From: CAVSWN01 sp963770995
GTDB taxonomy: Bacteria > Acidobacteriota > Vicinamibacteria > Vicinamibacterales > CAVVIG01
Assembly (NCBI GenBank): GCA_963770995.1
Contig: CAVYRS010000001.1
Span: forward strand, 3,720,001-3,784,000
Reading direction: 5' to 3'
DNA: 64,000 nt
This document shows, in pieces, positions 25,607-34,758 of the stretch. The notes beneath the pieces were generated by a model that saw only the letters and a program-made list of their open reading frames with translations, had not been told where the DNA came from and searched no databases. Position 1 is the stretch's first letter. Each line of letters starts with the position of its first letter. Made by a program: the position numbers and the translations under genes.

Positions 25607-25842
25607 GTTACCTCGGCAACACCAACTGGAACTCCCATGAGCCGGCGAGCATCCTGCACCATCTGGTCTTTGAGGGCACCTACGACTCGATGCAATTCCT
25701 CATCGACCGCGGCATCGACATGACCATCAAGGACTACCGCTGGAACAGCACTGCGCGGGGTTGGGCGCTCTACGGCAAGCAGGACCAGAAGCTGGCTCAG
25801 TGGCTGGAGGATGCGGAACGGCAGCGGGAACTGAGGCGATGA
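25603..25842 (+). pseudogene. Ankyrin-repeat protein, C-terminal remnant
   Basis: In a frame overlapping the lipoprotein stop, the sequence reads ASILHHLVFEGTYDSMQFLI then DRGIDMTIKDYRWNSTARGW. It is one ankyrin-type repeat plus the capping piece (HGKQ-like YGKQDQKLAQWLEDAE). There is no upstream start or further repeats, so it is the tail of a truncated gene. A restart at the in-frame ATG (MQFLIDRG) would make only about 50 residues. Confidence 0.5.
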
Positions 25843-25851
25843 GCACGCAGC

Positions 25852-26517
25852 GTGCGTGCTATCGTGCTGCAGGCCAACCCCACGGTGTCGCGAAAATTCG
25901 TCCTCGTACTGACGCTGGCGGCCGGCCTCGTGCTGGGCCTGCTGTGGGGCCTGGTGTCCGACATGCGATCGCGGATGTACCACGTCGATCGCGCCGCGCT
26001 CTCCGGCTGGACCGTCGTGCTTGGCGCACCCGGGGACCCGTGGGTCGTCGCGCTCGCGCCGCCCGCGTCGCTGACGACGAGCCTCCTGCAACAGGTGAAG
26101 ACACATGTCGATCGCCCGGTCGTCGCGCCGCCGCACGCGGCGCTCCCGCTGGTCATGCGGCAGGAGCACGACGAGGCGTTGCAGGGCGTCTACGGCCCTG
26201 CCGACATCGAGCGCATCGCGCGGCAGGCCATCGCCGCCGAATCGACCTTCGAGCCGGTCTGCATCGGGCACCGTGTCGATCCGCAGGGCGCCGCGTCGGG
26301 CGAGATCTATTTCCTCGCGGTCACGTCACCCGCGTTCAACGCGCTCCGCCTGGAGCTCCAGCCGGATTTTCCCGAACACGCCGGCATCGGCGTCTACAGC
26401 GCCGGCGCGCTCACACCGGTCCTTCCGATCGCGACGACCGGCCCGGATTTCGGGCGCTGGTGGCCGATCCGCCTCGAGCGAATCACTGACTGCCAGGCAC
26501 AAGTGACAGTCGAATAG
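25852..26517 (+). CDS. Membrane-anchored hypothetical protein
   Basis: This 221-residue protein has one N-terminal TM helix (KFVLVLTLAAGLVLGLLWGL) and a soluble domain of about 180 residues outside. I do not recognise the domain. It contains DRPVVAPPHAALPLVMRQEH, a Cys in FEPVCIGHRVDP, and ends ERITDCQAQVTVE. Composition and codon use match the neighbours. GTG 25852 is used as the start, though a later GTG is possible. No function is proposed. Confidence 0.6.
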   Translation: MRAIVLQANPTVSRKFVLVLTLAAGLVLGLLWGLVSDMRSRMYHVDRAALSGWTVVLGAPGDPWVVALAPPASLTTSLLQQVKTHVDRPVVAPPHAALPLVMRQEHDEALQGVYGPADIERIARQAIAAESTFEPVCIGHRVDPQGAASGEIYFLAVTSPAFNALRLELQPDFPEHAGIGVYSAGALTPVLPIATTGPDFGRWWPIRLERITDCQAQVTVE

Positions 26518-26626
26518 CACGATCGGAATCACCATCACGCCGCGCTCGTGGTCGCAAAATACCCGTCCGAGTCACTCGTTCGGGGCGTAGGATGGATGAC
26601 GAGGGCAGAGAGCGTACGCTTCCAAA

Positions 26627-27538
26627 ATGTCGTCACTGACGATTCTCGTCGTCGAGGACCATGCGCCGTTCCGCCGTCTCATTTGTACGGCGCTTCAGCG
26701 ACGGGCGGAGTTCCGCACCATCGAAGCAGCGGATGGGGCGGAGGCCGTTCAGAAGGCCGAGGATCTGCAGCCGGATGTAGTTCTGCTCGATATCAACCTG
26801 CCGAAGCTGAATGGATTCGAAGTCGCTGCACGGATCCGCACGTTGGCCCCCGACCCACGACTGATCTTCCTGAGCCAGGAGTCTTCGCCGGATATCGTAC
26901 GAGAAGCGTTTCGCCTGGGCGCCCATGCTTATGTGCAGAAGCACTGTACCGCGAGTGATCTACTGCCCGCGATCGACGCAGTACTTGGTGGGCGGCGATT
27001 CGTGAGCGGCAATATTGCGTTGAGCGACCGTACCGATGCTCACGCTCGCCACCGTCACGAGATTGTCTTCTGTTCAGACGACGCAGCTACCGTCGATGCG
27101 CTGACTCTATTTGTTGCTGCCGCCCTGATCGCCGCCGATGCAGCGCTCGTCCTGGCCACGGAGTCTCACCGGCAACGTCTTGTTCATAGATTGCGCACAC
27201 AGGGCGTGGACCTTGACCTCGCCATTCAGCGAGGGACCTACCTTGCATTGGATGCCGAGGACGCACCTGAGCCGGCGCGGTTCCTCGAAGCCGTCAACGG
27301 TCTGCGTGAGGCCGCCATCAAAGCGGGGACAGCACATCCTCGCGTCGCTTTTTGCGGCGAACGCGCAGGACGCTTGTGGGCCGAAGGCAGAACCGCGGAA
27401 GCGGTTCAGCTCGAACAATTCTGTGACGAACTGGCCCCTGACGTCGACATTTTGTGCCTGTATCCGCTGCCGCGGAATACTGACGATGAGGCGCTGGAGC
27501 GCATCTGCGAGGAGCACACCGCTGTTTCCTCCAGGTAA
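26627..27538 (+). CDS. Response regulator: REC domain fused to a MEDS (DcmR-type) domain
   Basis: This is a 303-residue protein. Residues 1-122 form a receiver domain with E10-D11, phospho-acceptor D55 (VVLLDINLPKLNG), the Ser of LIFLSQES and Lys of YVQKH. Residues from about 140 form a MEDS domain (HEIVFCSDDAATVDALTLFV, HRQRLVHRLRTQGVDLD, HPRVAFCGERAGRLWAEG). MEDS is a RecA-like sensory domain first noted in methanogens and methylotrophs (DcmR). No DNA-binding domain is present, so the output is probably protein-protein. The following gene stub is a histidine kinase remnant that may once have been its partner. Confidence 0.85.
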   Translation: MSSLTILVVEDHAPFRRLICTALQRRAEFRTIEAADGAEAVQKAEDLQPDVVLLDINLPKLNGFEVAARIRTLAPDPRLIFLSQESSPDIVREAFRLGAHAYVQKHCTASDLLPAIDAVLGGRRFVSGNIALSDRTDAHARHRHEIVFCSDDAATVDALTLFVAAALIAADAALVLATESHRQRLVHRLRTQGVDLDLAIQRGTYLALDAEDAPEPARFLEAVNGLREAAIKAGTAHPRVAFCGERAGRLWAEGRTAEAVQLEQFCDELAPDVDILCLYPLPRNTDDEALERICEEHTAVSSR

Positions 27539-27556
27539 CAGCTGGAATGTATCGAG

Positions 27557-27817
27557 ATGAGACCTACGGACGCCCGTCCTCGGCTCACGCGCGAGCAGAT
27601 CGACACCACCGACCTCAATCAAGCGGAGGAGACCCGGTTGCGGTATGCGGCGATCGTGGAGTCTTCGCATGTCAAGCACAGCGCGTCACGACACGCGCAC
27701 GTGTCGATCAACGGTGAAGTCGACAACATCGCCATTCACTCGCAGGTGGGGCGCGGCACGACGATTCACGCAGTCGTTCCTCTGGTCACGCAGGGATCCG
27801 ACAGGCCCAGGCCGTAG
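27557..27817 (+). pseudogene. Histidine kinase reduced to N- and C-terminal stubs
   Basis: An 86-codon frame joins the beginning of a PAS-type kinase (LNQAEETRLRYAAIVESS) to the very end of a histidine-kinase ATPase domain (DNIAIHSQVGRGTTIHAVVP). The middle, with the phospho-His box and the ATP-binding N, G1 and F boxes, is missing. The join keeps the frame, so the deletion looks like one event. It starts 19 bases after the REC-MEDS regulator. Confidence 0.65.
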
Positions 27818-27832
27818 AATCAGCCTCGTCCC

Positions 27833-30214
27833 ATGACCCTCTCTCCAGGTGCCCGCGTCGGCCCGTACGAGATCCTTGCCCGCATCGGCGAGGGTGGGAT
27901 GGGCGTGGTCTACCGCGCCCGAGATCCCCGTCTCGATCGTCAGGTCGCGATCAAGCTGCTGCCGGCGGCGATGGCGGCGGACCCGCACGCGCGCGAACGC
28001 CTCCGCCGCGAGGCGATGGCCGTCGCCGCGCTCGATCACCCGTACATCTGCAAGATTTTCGAGATCGGCGAAGACGGCGACGCCCTGTTCCTGGTGATGG
28101 AGTACATCGCTGGCACGACGCTGCACGAGCGCTTGCTCAACGGCCGAATGCCGCTCCCCGAGATGTTTCGCGTGGCCGGCGAGATTGCCGAAGCGCTGCA
28201 GGACGCGCACGCCCGCGGGTTCGTGCATCGGGACTTGAAGCCCGCGAACATCATGCTCACCGAGCAGGGCCACGTGAAAGTGATGGACTTCGGCCTCGCC
28301 AAGCGGATCGAGGAGCCACCGTCGCCCGATATGGAAACTCGCGGCGGTCAGCTGACCGCCCACGGGGTCATCGTCGGCACCCCCGATTACATGTCGCCCG
28401 AGCAGGTCAAGGGCCTGCCCCTCGACACGCGATCCGATCTGTTTTCGTTCGGCGTGATGCTGGTCGAGATGGCCACCGGACGTCATCCGTTCCGGCAGCG
28501 ATCGACGATGGAGACGTTTTCCGCTGTCCTCCGTGAGCCGCCGGTTCTCACGAGCGACGTTCCGCCGCGGTTGACGCCGGTGCTGCAGCGCCTGCTGGCC
28601 AAGGAGGTTGGGGATCGCTATCAATCGATGGCGGATGTGCGCGCCGATCTCGCGCAGGCGGCCGCCGCCCCAGACTCGGTTGCGGCGCCGCCGCCTGGCA
28701 CCGACAAAAAGATGTTCTCGATGCGGCCGGCTGCCTTCGCGCTGGGCGGGGCAGTCGTCGTCGGGCTGCTGCTGATCGCGCGTGCGGCCCTGTGGCCGGC
28801 GGGGCCGCCGGCGGCGAGCGCACCCGGTGTCATCCGATCGATTGCCGTCCTCCCGCTCGACAACTACTCCGGTGATCCGAGCCAGGACTTTTTCGCCGAG
28901 GGCATGACGGACGAGCTCACGACAGAGCTGGCCACGATCAGCCAGCTCCGCGTGATTTCGCGCGGTTCGGCCATGCAGTTCAAAGGCGACCATCGGCCGC
29001 CGACGCCGGACATCGGCAAAGCCCTCAACGTCGACGCGATCGTGGAGGGATCGGTGATGCGTTCGGGCGACAAGGTTCGGATCACGGCCCAGTTGATTGA
29101 CGCTCGTGCCGACAAGCACCTGTGGGCCCGGAGCTTCGAGCGCAGCTCGCGCGACGTGCTGGCGCTGCAGGGCGAACTGGCGACCGCGATCGCGGGCGAG
29201 ATCAACGTGCAGCTGACGCCGACGGAGAAGTCCCGGCTGACCAGCATCCGCACGGTGGACCCCGAAGCGCACGACGCGTATCTCAAAGGCCGCTATTTCT
29301 TCAACCGTCCCAGCGATGACAACCTGAAGAAGGCGATCGCGCAGTTCGAGGAAGCGGTCAGGTTGAATCCGACGTTCGCGCCGGCGTTCTCGGGTCTCTC
29401 CGATGCCTACCTCTGGGCTGGCTACAACGAAGGGTTTCTGACCGCTTCGGAAGCGAGGCCCAAGGCCAGGAGCGCGGCCGAGAAAGCGATTCAACTCGAC
29501 GACAACTCGGCCGAAGCGCACGCGTCGCTCGCCACCTTCAAACTGTTCTACGAATTCGACTGGGCCGGCATGGAGCGCGAATTCCGGCGATCGTTCGCGC
29601 TCAACCCGAACTATGCCTTTGCTCACGATCAGTTCGGGTTGGGACTCGCCTTTCAGGGGCGGTTCGACGAGGCCCTTGCCGAGGGAAAGCGCGCGGCCGA
29701 ACTGGATCCGTTGTCTCCGCAAATCCCGCTCGACAATTCGATCGCGCTCATGTTCCAGGGCAACTACGAGGCCGCGAAGCAACAGGCGAAGCGGGCGGAG
29801 GAGCTCGATCCGACGTTTTTCTTCCCGCAATTCGAGTACGGGTGGCTGGCCATCGAAGCTCGAAATTTCGCCGATGCGATCGCGCCGATAAAGAAAGCGA
29901 AGGGATTGGGCGCGCCGGCGTTCGTGACCGCGTGGCTCGCCTATGCGTATGCCGCCTCCGGCGATCGCGCGCACGCGATGTCGGAGATCGAAGACCTGAA
30001 GAAGATGTCGCTGCACGGTGAGGTCACGCCATTCAACCTCGCGGTTGTCGAACTGGGGTTCGGCAATCACCGGCGCGCGATTGATTACCTCGAACGTGCA
30101 TACGCGTCCGACTCGCAGTGGATGGGATGGCTGAACAAGGATCGAATGTTCGATCCGCTCAGGGCCGAGCCGCGCTTCGTGGCGCTGATGAAGAAGCTGA
30201 AATTCGCTCAGTAG
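27833..30214 (+). CDS. Ser/Thr protein kinase with C-terminal TPR domain
   Basis: This is a 793-residue protein. The kinase domain (about residues 12-275) has the glycine loop IGEGGMGVVYRARD, VAIKLL, HRDLKPANIML, DFGLA and YMSPEQ. A TM helix lies near 297-318 (AFALGGAVVVGLLLIARAAL). A TolB/adenylate-cyclase-associated module follows (SIAVLPLDNYSGDPSQDFFA, then EGMTDELTTELA), and then about seven TPR-like repeats to the end. All catalytic residues are present. Such one-component sensor kinases are expanded in Acidobacteriota; targets are unknown. The start is 16 bases after the histidine kinase stub. Confidence 0.92.
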   Translation: MTLSPGARVGPYEILARIGEGGMGVVYRARDPRLDRQVAIKLLPAAMAADPHARERLRREAMAVAALDHPYICKIFEIGEDGDALFLVMEYIAGTTLHERLLNGRMPLPEMFRVAGEIAEALQDAHARGFVHRDLKPANIMLTEQGHVKVMDFGLAKRIEEPPSPDMETRGGQLTAHGVIVGTPDYMSPEQVKGLPLDTRSDLFSFGVMLVEMATGRHPFRQRSTMETFSAVLREPPVLTSDVPPRLTPVLQRLLAKEVGDRYQSMADVRADLAQAAAAPDSVAAPPPGTDKKMFSMRPAAFALGGAVVVGLLLIARAALWPAGPPAASAPGVIRSIAVLPLDNYSGDPSQDFFAEGMTDELTTELATISQLRVISRGSAMQFKGDHRPPTPDIGKALNVDAIVEGSVMRSGDKVRITAQLIDARADKHLWARSFERSSRDVLALQGELATAIAGEINVQLTPTEKSRLTSIRTVDPEAHDAYLKGRYFFNRPSDDNLKKAIAQFEEAVRLNPTFAPAFSGLSDAYLWAGYNEGFLTASEARPKARSAAEKAIQLDDNSAEAHASLATFKLFYEFDWAGMEREFRRSFALNPNYAFAHDQFGLGLAFQGRFDEALAEGKRAAELDPLSPQIPLDNSIALMFQGNYEAAKQQAKRAEELDPTFFFPQFEYGWLAIEARNFADAIAPIKKAKGLGAPAFVTAWLAYAYAASGDRAHAMSEIEDLKKMSLHGEVTPFNLAVVELGFGNHRRAIDYLERAYASDSQWMGWLNKDRMFDPLRAEPRFVALMKKLKFAQ

Positions 30215-30231
30215 GTCTCACGCGCCCGGCG

Positions 30232-33093
30232 CTATTTCGTTTCGGGCATCACCGTCACTTTCACGTAGCTTCGCGTATCGAGGTAGGTCTGCGCCGCCTG
30301 CCGGATCGCCTCGGCGGTCAGCGACGCGATCCGCTCCGGCACTTTCTCCACGGCGGCGTGTTCCGCGTCGCCATCCGCGTACGCCCGCGCGATCTGCCCG
30401 AGCACATACCGGTTGTCCTGGCTGTTCTGCTCGTATTCCCGCTGCAGCCCGTCGCGGATCGCAGCCAGCTGGCGTGGCGAAATCGACGTGTTCCTGACGA
30501 AGGCGATCTCGTCGAAGACGCGCTGTACGAGGGCCGCCGTGCGTGCGGGGTCGCACGTCCACTCGATCCGCAGGCTGTAGGTCGGACGCGGGAACTTGTC
30601 CGCGTCCGGGTTGACGGTGATGCTGTAGGTGCCTCCGAGCTCCTGCCGAATCGTGTCGGTCAGCCGAGACTGCAGCAGGAGCGTTGCCGTGCGAAAAGCC
30701 AGCTGGTGGGGCTCGTCGTACTCGAACGGCCCGGAGAGGACGATCGCCACCTGGCTCTTCGGCGCGATGCCTTTCTGAATCGTCGTGTCGACGATTTCGG
30801 TCGGCGGGACGATGCCGACGTCGCGCCAGGTCTCGTTGGCGTGTGTCGCGGGGAGGCTGGCCAGCCAGGTCTCGACGAGCGGCTTGATGGCGTCAACCGT
30901 GAAGCTGCCTGCGAAGACGAACGTGAAGTTGCTCGCGTCGGCAAAGCGCGCCTTGTAGAACGCCATCGATTTGGCGAGATCCCACAGATCCACCGTCGCC
31001 GGCGTCTCCGGCCGGCGGCGCGGGTGGTTCCGGCTGACAGCGGCGTCAATCGTCTGGTTGAACACGACGTCGGGGCTGGCCATCCGGTTCGCGAGCAGCG
31101 CGCGCGCCTGCGCCTGCATCGCGGCAAAGGCGACCGGATCCGCTCTCGGCTGCGTGAAGCGCAGGTACAGCAGCTGGAACAACGTCTCGAGATCCTGCGG
31201 CGTGCTCCCGCCGCCCATGCCTTCCTCGATCTCGCCGACGAACGGCCTGACCACGACCGCTTTGCCGGCGAGAATCTTGTCCAGCATCACGGCGCTGAAT
31301 CGTCCAGCCCCTCCCGCGGCGACGACATCGTCCGCGGCGCGGGCGGCAATGAAATCCGCGTCGCTCGCGAGCGAGGTTCCGCCGGGTGCGGCGGCGCGAA
31401 ACAGGATTTGATCCTCCTTCAGGGTCGTCGGCTTCAGCACGACGGTGGCGCCGTTCGACAGCGTCCACTCGGTGATGCCGCCGTCGCGAGCGGTCGTCTT
31501 CACGATCGTACCGGGCGAAGGCGGCGCATCGACCAGCGCCTCACCCGAGGCGGCGTCGACGTACGGATCGAGCCGCTTCGCGATGGCCGCCTTGACGACG
31601 TTCGCGAGCTGCGATTGGTCCGGCAGCGCGATACCCGCGGCTTCCGGCGCCGTCACCACGACGAGGCGATTCTGATCGGGAAACCAGTCCCTGGTGAGCG
31701 CGTTGATCTCGTTCAGCGTGATGCCGGGGATGAACCGGCGATGGAACGCGAGCTCCTGCCAGATCGTGGGCAGTGCTTCGGACTGCAGAAAATTCCTCGT
31801 GTACTCGTCAGCGCGACTGTCGGACTCGCGATCCGGGCTCTCCGTCACCGCCCGCTCGTACTGGTTCATCCTCGCCCGTTTCGCGCGGGCGAGCTCGGTG
31901 GCGGTGAAGCCGAAGCGCGCGAGGCGCTGCAGCTCGGTGATGAGCGCGTCGAGGCCGCGCGCGACGCCGTCGTTGGCGACCAGCGCCTGGAGGATCGCTT
32001 CGTCCCTCGTTCGCGGCGCCGGGAACAGCCGGCGGCCGGCCGCCGCCCGGAGAAACGGCGGATTCGCGCTCTGGGTGAGCTCGTCGAGCCTCGCGCCGAA
32101 CATGTCGGCGAACAACTGATCGCGCATCAGGTCGCGATACCCGCCGACCGAGCCCTGGTTGCGGGCCGGCCGCAGATCGGTCAGCTGGACGGTCGTGACG
32201 GTCGTCTCCTTGTCGCTGACGACCGCGTAGCGTGTGCCGGGACGGTCGGGGACGTCGAACACCGGCCGCGGCCGCTTGGGCGCCGGCGACGACAGCGAGG
32301 AGAAATGCGCCTTGATCATCGCCGCGACCGCATCGCGATCGATGTCGCCGACGACGATGACGGCCATCAGATCGGGGCGGTACCAGTCGCGGTAGAAGCG
32401 GGTGAGCGGCTCGCGCTGCACCGTTTCGATGATTGCGGGATCGCCGATCGGCGACCGATCCGCGTAGCGCGATCCTTCGAGCTGGACGCGCCGGATCTTG
32501 TCCTGCATGCGCTCGCCCGCTCCGAGGTGCATCCGCCACTCGGACAGCACGATGCCGCGCTCCGACTCGATGCCGGTCCGATCGAACGTGGCGCCCTGGG
32601 CCCAGTCCTCGAGGACGAGCAGCGCGCGGTCGAGCACTCCGGGCACGTCGGTCGGCACGCGCAGCGTGTACTGCGTATCGTCGTAGCTCGTCGCGGCATT
32701 GGCGTCGGCCCCGAGGCTCAAGCCGAGCGACGACAGGAAATCCGACAGGCTGCGCCCCGGAAAGTGGCGCGTGCCTTCGAACTGCAGGTGCTCGACGAAG
32801 TGCGCCACGCCCTTCTGGTCGTCGTCTTCGAGGACCGAACCGGCCTTCACGACGAGGCGCAGCTCCGCGCGGCGCGCGGGTTTCGGGTTCGCGCGCAGGT
32901 AATAGCGCAAGCCGTTGGGCAGCGTGCCGACCATCACCTCCGGATCCACCGGCATTTGCTGCGACAGGCTGTAGCCGAGTACGGAGGCCGCGGAGCTGTC
33001 GCGGCCGGCGGGCGCGTTTTGCGCCGACAGGCCGGTACTTGCGGCGAGGAGGGCGGCGACGAGAGCGACGGCGCGAAGGCGCGGCAGGATCAT
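30232..33093 (-). CDS. M16-family zinc protease (two-domain, exported)
   Basis: This 953-residue protein has a signal peptide (AVALVAALLAASTGLSAQ). The inverted zinc motif HxxEH is HFVEH (98-102). The downstream glutamate region and the second, inactive M16 half match the pitrilysin/insulinase pattern. A double-domain periplasmic peptidase of this type (PqqL-like) degrades peptides or helps in uptake of peptide-bound nutrients. It ends 17 bases from the convergent kinase gene and is the last gene of a minus-strand series that includes the fermentation genes, though a 69-base gap makes co-transcription uncertain. Confidence 0.9.
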   Translation of the reverse strand: MILPRLRAVALVAALLAASTGLSAQNAPAGRDSSAASVLGYSLSQQMPVDPEVMVGTLPNGLRYYLRANPKPARRAELRLVVKAGSVLEDDDQKGVAHFVEHLQFEGTRHFPGRSLSDFLSSLGLSLGADANAATSYDDTQYTLRVPTDVPGVLDRALLVLEDWAQGATFDRTGIESERGIVLSEWRMHLGAGERMQDKIRRVQLEGSRYADRSPIGDPAIIETVQREPLTRFYRDWYRPDLMAVIVVGDIDRDAVAAMIKAHFSSLSSPAPKRPRPVFDVPDRPGTRYAVVSDKETTVTTVQLTDLRPARNQGSVGGYRDLMRDQLFADMFGARLDELTQSANPPFLRAAAGRRLFPAPRTRDEAILQALVANDGVARGLDALITELQRLARFGFTATELARAKRARMNQYERAVTESPDRESDSRADEYTRNFLQSEALPTIWQELAFHRRFIPGITLNEINALTRDWFPDQNRLVVVTAPEAAGIALPDQSQLANVVKAAIAKRLDPYVDAASGEALVDAPPSPGTIVKTTARDGGITEWTLSNGATVVLKPTTLKEDQILFRAAAPGGTSLASDADFIAARAADDVVAAGGAGRFSAVMLDKILAGKAVVVRPFVGEIEEGMGGGSTPQDLETLFQLLYLRFTQPRADPVAFAAMQAQARALLANRMASPDVVFNQTIDAAVSRNHPRRRPETPATVDLWDLAKSMAFYKARFADASNFTFVFAGSFTVDAIKPLVETWLASLPATHANETWRDVGIVPPTEIVDTTIQKGIAPKSQVAIVLSGPFEYDEPHQLAFRTATLLLQSRLTDTIRQELGGTYSITVNPDADKFPRPTYSLRIEWTCDPARTAALVQRVFDEIAFVRNTSISPRQLAAIRDGLQREYEQNSQDNRYVLGQIARAYADGDAEHAAVEKVPERIASLTAEAIRQAAQTYLDTRSYVKVTVMPETK

Positions 33094-33162
33094 GTCAGGC
33101 CCAATGGTATCGGACTGAGCGTGTCTCGGCTATGTGTGTGCACGCGGACGGGCGTGTCTCCT

Positions 33163-34746
33163 TCAGACAAACGCCGCGGCGATGTCGACCATGAGAATCT
33201 TGATGATGGTCATGCCGGGAAAGATCACGGCGAACGCGATGTCCGGCCGGTCGGTCGGCGCCAGCTTGTTCGCGTAGGCCAGAATCGCCGGATTGCCGCA
33301 CGCGCCGGCGAGGACACCAACCGCTTCGTCGAATGGCAAGCGAAAGACGAACAAACCCAGAACGAGAATCGGCACGACCGACGTCATCATGACGATCGCA
33401 CCAAAGCCCAGCATCACGAAGCCGGTTTCCGTGACCGCCGCGGCGAACTTGGGTCCCGACGACATGCCCACCTGCGCGAGAAACAACGTGAGCCCGAGGT
33501 TGCGAAGGACGAGGTTGGCGGACAGCGGAATCGTCCAGTTCAGTCCACCGGTACGGCGCAGATTCCCCAACACGAGCGCGACGATCAACACGCCTGACAG
33601 TCCCAGCGCGATCCTGCCGATGCCGGGCACCGGGATGCTGACGGCGCCAACCAGAAAGCCGAGCGCCATTCCCAGGCCGATGGAGATGTAGCTGAACTCG
33701 GCGGTACCCTTGATCGAATCGCCGAAAAATTTTCGAATTGCCGCGAAATCGGCGCGATCGGCCAGCACGCCGACGCGGTCGCCGAACTCGAGCACGAGGT
33801 CCTGCCGCGGCTGGAGATCCGCATCGCCGCGGCGCACCTGGATCACGATGGACGCCTTCTCGCCCGGCAGCTGGAGATCGCAGAGCATTCGACCCACGAT
33901 GGCCGGCCGGGACGCGAATGCGCGCACGTAGTCGAGATCGCGCCGATCCTGGATCAGCCGGCCTGGCACCGCCTCTCCCAGCGTTATCTGCACCTGATCG
34001 AGAACCGCTTTGGTCGAACCGACCACGAGCAGCACGTCGTGCTCGGCGATGACGCTGTCCGGAACGGCGGGCTCGTTCCGGTCGCCACGCCGCACCGCCA
34101 CGATCTGAACTCCTGCAGGCAGCGCGGTCATGAGATCGCCCAGCGTCCGGCCGAAGAAATCCGGCTGCCTCAGCTCGATTTCGAGCAGCTCCATGGCGGA
34201 ACCAGCCGACGCGGCGAGCCGCGGCCGTACAAGAGCGAACGCGACGTACATGAACAGGATGGGGCCGGCAATGCCGAAGGGGTACGCGACCGAGTAGCCC
34301 ACTGCAGGATCGTCGCGCCCCAGCGCCGCGATCGCGGCCTGAAGGGACGGCGTGCTGGTCCCCGCGCCCGCAAACAGGCCCATGGAGTATTCCGGTTTGA
34401 GGCCCATCCTGGCGAACACCAGACATGTGACGCCAGACAGGATCACGCCGGCGAAGGCGATCAGATTCGCCAGCATTCCGCTGGCGCTCTTCAACCCGAG
34501 GAAGAACTGCCTGCCGTAATACACGCCGACGGCATAGAGAAAGAGCGCCAGGCCCAGGGTTCCGATCATCGGCGCCGGGACCGCTTTCGGCACGAACCAT
34601 CCCACGGCGAGCGCGACGAACAGGACCGCGCCGACGCCGAGCGAGAATCCGCTGACGCTGACCTCTCCGATGAGATAGCCGATGGCGATCGTGAGAAAGA
34701 GCGTCAGCAGCGGCTGTTGCTCGAGGAACGTTGTGATGATCTCCAT
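33163..34746 (-). CDS. AspT/YidE-family putative exchanger (AAE family)
   Basis: This 527-residue integral membrane protein has the AAEx architecture: about five N-terminal TM helices (including GAGTSTPSLQAAIAALGRDD PAVGYSVAYP, split here for length), then two soluble TrkA-C domains (about residues 190-360), then a second TM block (GACGNPAILAYANK). AspT exchanges aspartate and alanine in lactic acid bacteria; other members move dicarboxylates such as succinate. The gene lies 12 bases after pflA, so export of an anaerobic end product such as succinate or formate is a plausible but unproven role. A hydrophobic N-terminus without signal cleavage is typical. Confidence 0.82.
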   Translation of the reverse strand: MEIITTFLEQQPLLTLFLTIAIGYLIGEVSVSGFSLGVGAVLFVALAVGWFVPKAVPAPMIGTLGLALFLYAVGVYYGRQFFLGLKSASGMLANLIAFAGVILSGVTCLVFARMGLKPEYSMGLFAGAGTSTPSLQAAIAALGRDDPAVGYSVAYPFGIAGPILFMYVAFALVRPRLAASAGSAMELLEIELRQPDFFGRTLGDLMTALPAGVQIVAVRRGDRNEPAVPDSVIAEHDVLLVVGSTKAVLDQVQITLGEAVPGRLIQDRRDLDYVRAFASRPAIVGRMLCDLQLPGEKASIVIQVRRGDADLQPRQDLVLEFGDRVGVLADRADFAAIRKFFGDSIKGTAEFSYISIGLGMALGFLVGAVSIPVPGIGRIALGLSGVLIVALVLGNLRRTGGLNWTIPLSANLVLRNLGLTLFLAQVGMSSGPKFAAAVTETGFVMLGFGAIVMMTSVVPILVLGLFVFRLPFDEAVGVLAGACGNPAILAYANKLAPTDRPDIAFAVIFPGMTIIKILMVDIAAAFV

Positions 34747-34758
34747 GCGCCCCGCGAA

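Noticed and set aside
27686..30070. Long minus-strand open frame opposite the Ser/Thr kinase
   Set aside because: No recognizable domain; the kinase on the plus strand has all catalytic motifs.
30118..33597. Frame of more than 1100 codons on the plus strand
   Set aside because: Antisense to the M16 protease and part of the transporter; low-complexity Arg-rich composition, spans unrelated genes.
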